64,000 nt of DNA, taken from Ferribacterium limneticum. Lineage in GTDB: Bacteria; Pseudomonadota; Gammaproteobacteria; Burkholderiales; Rhodocyclaceae. Under the pieces are notes generated by a model. It worked only from the letters and a program-made list of their open reading frames with translations, was not told where the DNA came from and searched no databases. Location: positions 1,054,501-1,118,500 of the forward strand of contig NZ_CP075190.1 of assembly GCF_020510585.1 (NCBI RefSeq). Reading direction: 5' to 3'. The translations under genes were made by a program, and so were the position numbers. Shown here one piece after another: positions 60,506 to 64,000 of this stretch (positions are counted from its first letter, which is position 1; every line of letters begins with the position of its first letter).

Positions 60506-63076
60506 ATGAAATCCCGCCTGCTGGATCGGCAGCTCCAGGAAATCTTCGGCGGCGAAGGTGAGCCACAATTCAGGCAGTTGATCGAGCAGGCCAGGGCTGC
60601 GCGGCAGGACGTTCTGGCTGACGGCATGGAAAGGCTGGTCGGGGTCGTCGATTCCTCCTATCGCGCCTACGCCGGACTCAATCTAAGCGCCTGGCATACC
60701 AAGTTGTCGGGCGATGCGCTGGCCGACTGGAATCTGCGGGCCGGTACCGTCGAAGCCGGTCGTCAGTGGAAAGAAATGCTCGGTTACACCGCTGGCGATT
60801 TCGACAACTCGATCGTCCAGTGGCAACGCATGCTGCATCCGGATGATTTGCGCCTGTTGCAGGCGCGTATCGATGCGCATGTCCAGAGTCAGGATCCCTA
60901 TTTTCAGGCCGAGTGCCGCTTCAAGGCGTGCGACGGCCAGTGGCGCTGGTTCCTGCTGCGCGGTGCCGTCGCGGCACGCGAGGCCGGGGGGCAACCGGTG
61001 CGCATGCTGGTCCTGCAGCGCGACATCAGCGAAGTCAAGGCGGCGGAAGCAGCGCTGATTTCGGCCAAGGAGGCGGCCGAGGCAGCGAACAAGGCACGCG
61101 GTGCTTTCCTGGCCAACATGAGCCATGAAATCCGGACGCCAATGAACGGCATCATCGGCATGACTGAACTGGCGCTCGATACCCAGCTTGATGCCGAGCA
61201 GCGCCACTATCTGAAGACCGTCAAATCATCGGCCGAGGCCTTGCTGACGATCGTCAACGACATTCTCGACTTTTCGAAAATCGAAGCCGGCAAGATGGAG
61301 TTCGAGGCGCTGGCTTTTTCCATTCAGGACACGGTGCTCGAGGCCGTTCGGGTTCTGGCGGTCAGCGCGCACAAGAAGGGCCTCGAACTGGTGGCCAACG
61401 TGCAGCCCGATGTGCCGCCACGCATCGTTGGCGATCCGACTCGCCTGCGCCAGGTCATCATCAACCTGATCGGCAACGCCATCAAGTTTACCGAGCAGGG
61501 CGAAGTGGCGCTCGATGTGAGCATCGATCAGCAGACCGAGCATTCAGTTTATTTGCGCTTTTCGATCCGCGACACGGGTATCGGTGTCCCGCCCGACAAA
61601 CAGCAGGCAATCTTCGAGGCATTTTCCCAGGCCGACGTATCGACGACCCGTCGTTTTGGCGGGACGGGACTTGGGCTGGCTATTAGCGCCCGCCTTGTGC
61701 AGTTGATGGATGGCAAGATAACGCTTGAAAGCACGCAGGGCGTCGGCTCGGTCTTTTCATTTACCGGACGGTTTGGCGTCGAAACCTCGGTGTTGTCGCA
61801 GACCCAGGCCTTCGCGCCGGGATCACGCTATGTTGGCCGGCGCGCCTTGGTCATTGATGACAACGAGACGGTCGGACGTTATCTGGTCGAATTGCTTGAG
61901 CGCTGCGGAATCCAGTCTTCGCTGTCGGCGGATGGGGCTGCGGCCGTGGCTGCGATGGAGCGCAGCCGCGCCGTCGATTTTCCCTACGACTATGTGGTGG
62001 CTGACGCCAATATGGAGGCCCCGGCTGGCTTTGCTCTGGCTGAGGCCTGGCAGAAGTCCGGTCGCGTCGAGAAGTTGCTGGTCATGCTGACGACTGAAAA
62101 TCAGCGGCACGATCTGACCCGGTTGCGTGAAATCGGCGTCTCGGCTCATCTCGTCAAACCGATTGGCAGCGCCGATATGCTGGATGCGCTGGCGCTGGCC
62201 GAGGGGCCGGCTTTGTCAGAGCAGAACGAATTCATGCTGTCGCAAATCGATCTGGGCGAGATTGCCCAGGGCGGTAGTTCGGCACTGAACATTCTGTTGG
62301 TTGAAGACAATCCGGTGAATCAGGAATTGGCGACCCGCTTGCTTGAGCGGCTGTCGCACCGGGTGACACTGGCTAACAACGGTATCGAGGCGGTTGATTT
62401 GTTCGATAGCAGCCATTTTGACGTGATCCTGATGGACATGCAGATGCCGGTGATGGGCGGCATCGAGGCGACGGAGGCCATACGTTCCCGCGAGATGCGC
62501 CGGAGCTGGGTGGTTTCCCACGAGGTCAAGCCCGTCTACATCATCGCCATGACCGCCAATGTCATGGCAAGCGACCGGGATCGCTGCATGGAGGCGGGAA
62601 TGAATGACTACGTCGCCAAGCCATTGCGGCCGGACGAGTTGTTTGCTGCTCTGGATCGATCCCGTGGTGTTGGTAGCGCAGATGAGCCCATCATTTTTGC
62701 TACTGCGCCGGTCAGGGCGGGCGCGCAACTCGATCTGGCGGCAGCCCTTCGCGATATTGGCGAACCCGAGCTGTTTGCGACGATGGCCGGCATGTTTCTG
62801 TCGGAGTGGGACGCACATCTGGGACGCATCAGGAAAGCGCTCGACAGTGCCGATGCGCACGAGTTGCGCATGCATGCGCATACCGTGAAGAGTCTCCTGG
62901 CCATGTTTCATGCCGAAAATGCCCGGCGTCGGGCGATGGAAATAGAGCAGGCGGCCATGGTGGTCGACAATGTCGACTGGGCCGCCTGTAATCGGCTCCA
63001 CGCTGCGCTGGTCGATGAAATGTCGCAGATCAAACCTATATTGAAGCGCTACGTCGAGACTCGCGTAATCCCTTGA
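60506..63076 (+). CDS. Hybrid sensor histidine kinase (PAS-HisKA-HATPase-REC-REC-HPt)
   Basis: An 856-aa soluble hybrid kinase with no membrane span. Order: N-terminal region, PAS/PAC (about residues 80-180), HisKA (H in [11 protein letters not shown], about 207), HATPase ([14 protein letters not shown]), receiver 1 (about 447-570: VIDDNE, phospho-Asp in VVADANM, LVKPI), receiver 2 (about 594-720: [24 protein letters not shown]) and HPt (about 745-856, His in HAHTVKSL). This is a full phosphorelay in one protein. It starts 5 nt after dapB and has no cognate response regulator nearby. The signal is unknown. Confidence 0.93.
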   Translation: MKSRLLDRQLQEIFGGEGEPQFRQLIEQARAARQDVLADGMERLVGVVDSSYRAYAGLNLSAWHTKLSGDALADWNLRAGTVEAGRQWKEMLGYTAGDFDNSIVQWQRMLHPDDLRLLQARIDAHVQSQDPYFQAECRFKACDGQWRWFLLRGAVAAREAGGQPVRMLVLQRDISEVKAAEAALISAKEAAEAANKARGAFLANMSHEIRTPMNGIIGMTELALDTQLDAEQRHYLKTVKSSAEALLTIVNDILDFSKIEAGKMEFEALAFSIQDTVLEAVRVLAVSAHKKGLELVANVQPDVPPRIVGDPTRLRQVIINLIGNAIKFTEQGEVALDVSIDQQTEHSVYLRFSIRDTGIGVPPDKQQAIFEAFSQADVSTTRRFGGTGLGLAISARLVQLMDGKITLESTQGVGSVFSFTGRFGVETSVLSQTQAFAPGSRYVGRRALVIDDNETVGRYLVELLERCGIQSSLSADGAAAVAAMERSRAVDFPYDYVVADANMEAPAGFALAEAWQKSGRVEKLLVMLTTENQRHDLTRLREIGVSAHLVKPIGSADMLDALALAEGPALSEQNEFMLSQIDLGEIAQGGSSALNILLVEDNPVNQELATRLLERLSHRVTLANNGIEAVDLFDSSHFDVILMDMQMPVMGGIEATEAIRSREMRRSWVVSHEVKPVYIIAMTANVMASDRDRCMEAGMNDYVAKPLRPDELFAALDRSRGVGSADEPIIFATAPVRAGAQLDLAAALRDIGEPELFATMAGMFLSEWDAHLGRIRKALDSADAHELRMHAHTVKSLLAMFHAENARRRAMEIEQAAMVVDNVDWAACNRLHAALVDEMSQIKPILKRYVETRVIP

Positions 63077-63078
63077 AT

Positions 63079-63108
63079 TTGCCTGAAAAGCCTCTTTTCG
63101 GCTAAAAT
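63079..63108 (+). promoter_or_regulatory. Candidate sigma-70 promoter of carA
   Basis: TTGCCT (63079-63084), 18 nt, TAAAAT (63103-63108), about 85 nt before the carA start. It begins just after the histidine kinase stop. Confidence 0.5.
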
Positions 63109-63125
63109 AGGAAGGTTAAAAAGCA

Positions 63126-63155
63126 CGAGCGGGGAGGCGCAAGCCTTCCCGCTCG
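63126..63155 (+). promoter_or_regulatory. Strong hairpin in the carA leader
   Basis: CGAGCGGGGAGGC (63126-63138), tetraloop GCAA, GCCTTCCCGCTCG (63143-63155): a 13-bp stem with one G-U pair. It lies between the candidate promoter and the carA ribosome binding site, so it is positioned as a leader or attenuation element. Confidence 0.5.
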
Positions 63156-63191
63156 GCACATGAAAAATTAGAAATTCAAGGAGAGCCGGTC

Positions 63192-64000
63192 GTGTCGTTG
63201 CTGCCCTCATTTATACCTGCCATTCTCGCCCTCGCCGACGGAACGGTTTTCAAGGGCCAATCCATCGGCGCTGATGGCGTTACCAGTGGCGAGGTGGTGT
63301 TCAACACCGCCATGTCCGGCTACCAGGAAATCCTTACCGATCCCTCCTATTGCCGTCAGATCGTCACGTTGACCTACCCGCATATCGGCAACACCGGTTG
63401 CAATGCGGAAGATTTTGAATCTAACGCCAATTACGCCGCTGGTCTGGTCATTCGTGACCTGCCGCTGGTTGCCTCGAACTGGCGTAGCGAGGAGGACTTG
63501 TCGTCCTATCTCAAGAAGCACGGTATCGTCGCCATTGCCGGCATCGATACGCGCAAGCTGACCCGTATCCTGCGGGAAAAGGGCGCTCAGGCCGGTTGCA
63601 TTCTGGCCGGCGAAGCCGACGAGTCGAAGGCGCTGGCCATGGCCAAGGCCTTCCCGGGCCTGGCTGGCATGGACCTGGCCAAGGTCGTTTCGGCCAAGGC
63701 CAACTATGCCTGGACCGAGGCCGAGTGGACGCTGGATGGTTACAAGCAAGCTGCCGAGCCGCGTTTCCATGTCGTTGCCTACGATTTTGGCGTCAAGCGC
63801 AACATCCTGCGCATGCTGGCCGAGCGCGGTTGCCGGCTGACCGTGGTGCCGGCCCAAACGCCGGCTGCCGATGTCCTGGCGATGAAGCCTGACGGCATCT
63901 TCCTGTCCAACGGCCCCGGCGATCCGGAGCCTTGTGATTACGCGATTGCTGCTATCCGCGAATTCCTCGAGCGTGGCATTCCGACTTTTGGCATCTGTCT
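63192..64000 (+). CDS. carA: Carbamoyl-phosphate synthase small subunit, 3' end outside the window
   Basis: Glutaminase subunit supplying ammonia to CarB for pyrimidine and arginine synthesis. The visible 269 residues include [13 protein letters not shown], the [15 protein letters not shown] segment and [10 protein letters not shown]. The window ends at FGIC, the nucleophile Cys of the class I glutaminase. The GTG start at 63192 has AAGGAGA 6 nt upstream. The frame runs to the last base. Confidence 0.95.
   Translation, partial: MSLLPSFIPAILALADGTVFKGQSIGADGVTSGEVVFNTAMSGYQEILTDPSYCRQIVTLTYPHIGNTGCNAEDFESNANYAAGLVIRDLPLVASNWRSEEDLSSYLKKHGIVAIAGIDTRKLTRILREKGAQAGCILAGEADESKALAMAKAFPGLAGMDLAKVVSAKANYAWTEAEWTLDGYKQAAEPRFHVVAYDFGVKRNILRMLAERGCRLTVVPAQTPAADVLAMKPDGIFLSNGPGDPEPCDYAIAAIREFLERGIPTFGIC

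Overview
The window is a gene-dense, GC-rich stretch of a betaproteobacterial chromosome, most like Rhodocyclales (Dechloromonas/Azonexus type). This rests on the fimV-truA-trpFBA-accD-folC-dedD-cvpA-purF-metZ gene order, a heat-shock cluster with sigma-32 type promoters, and housekeeping proteins of beta/gammaproteobacterial type. No phage, insertion sequence, CRISPR array, tRNA or rRNA was found.

Layout. 1-13300: fimV (5' end cut by the window), a lone CbiQ-like membrane protein, then a tightly overlapping operon for tRNA pseudouridylation, tryptophan synthesis, fatty acid and folate synthesis, a SPOR protein, CvpA, PurF and MetZ. 13484-14761: a RhlE-type RNA helicase. 14888-32051: a complete MSHA-type type IV pilus locus in the order mshE-G-F-B-A-C-D-O-P-Q followed by mshI-(pilN-like)-J-K-L-M-N. 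The ATPase MshE carries a textbook tandem c-di-GMP binding motif. A CheX/CheC-like protein follows. 32860-39560 (minus): a YjdF-like membrane protein, RecQ, LpxH, two cyclophilins, a Csd6-like L,D-transpeptidase-fold protein and a TPR protein sharing an NTF2-like tail. 39666-42829: cysS, a 650-bp non-coding region built as a large inverted repeat, and a branched-chain amino acid binding protein. 43017-46853 (minus): dnaJ, dnaK, grpE with two well-formed sigma-32 promoters. 47003-52106: a coiled-coil protein of unknown function, a Ser/Thr kinase fused to a cyclic-nucleotide-binding-like domain, a chemoreceptor with a periplasmic CxxCH haem motif, and an EF-hand-type protein. 52163-64000: trxC, hemH, hrcA, a thioesterase, nadK, recN, a GDT1/UPF0016 cation exporter, fur, bamE, dapB, a hybrid histidine kinase and the 5' part of carA.

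The most striking unexplained signal is a dispersed element of about 36 bp, present in at least 11 copies. Its consensus is ATTTCANTTTTGGC, two variable bases, then TTTTTTCCGGTTGACCGTRG. Most copies point the same way as the neighbouring transcription and begin at or within a few bases of a stop codon. Three copies supply the stop codon of a gene, and others supply the prepilin leader of mshO, the N-terminus of mshP, the start codon region of recQ and an internal segment of trxC. One copy pairs with an inverted half-copy as a long hairpin, and one sits at the centre of the large inverted repeat.

Functionally the region combines core metabolism and cell-envelope upkeep with surface motility and sensing: MSHA pilus, FimV, a chemoreceptor, a CheX-like protein and a c-di-GMP-controlled motor.
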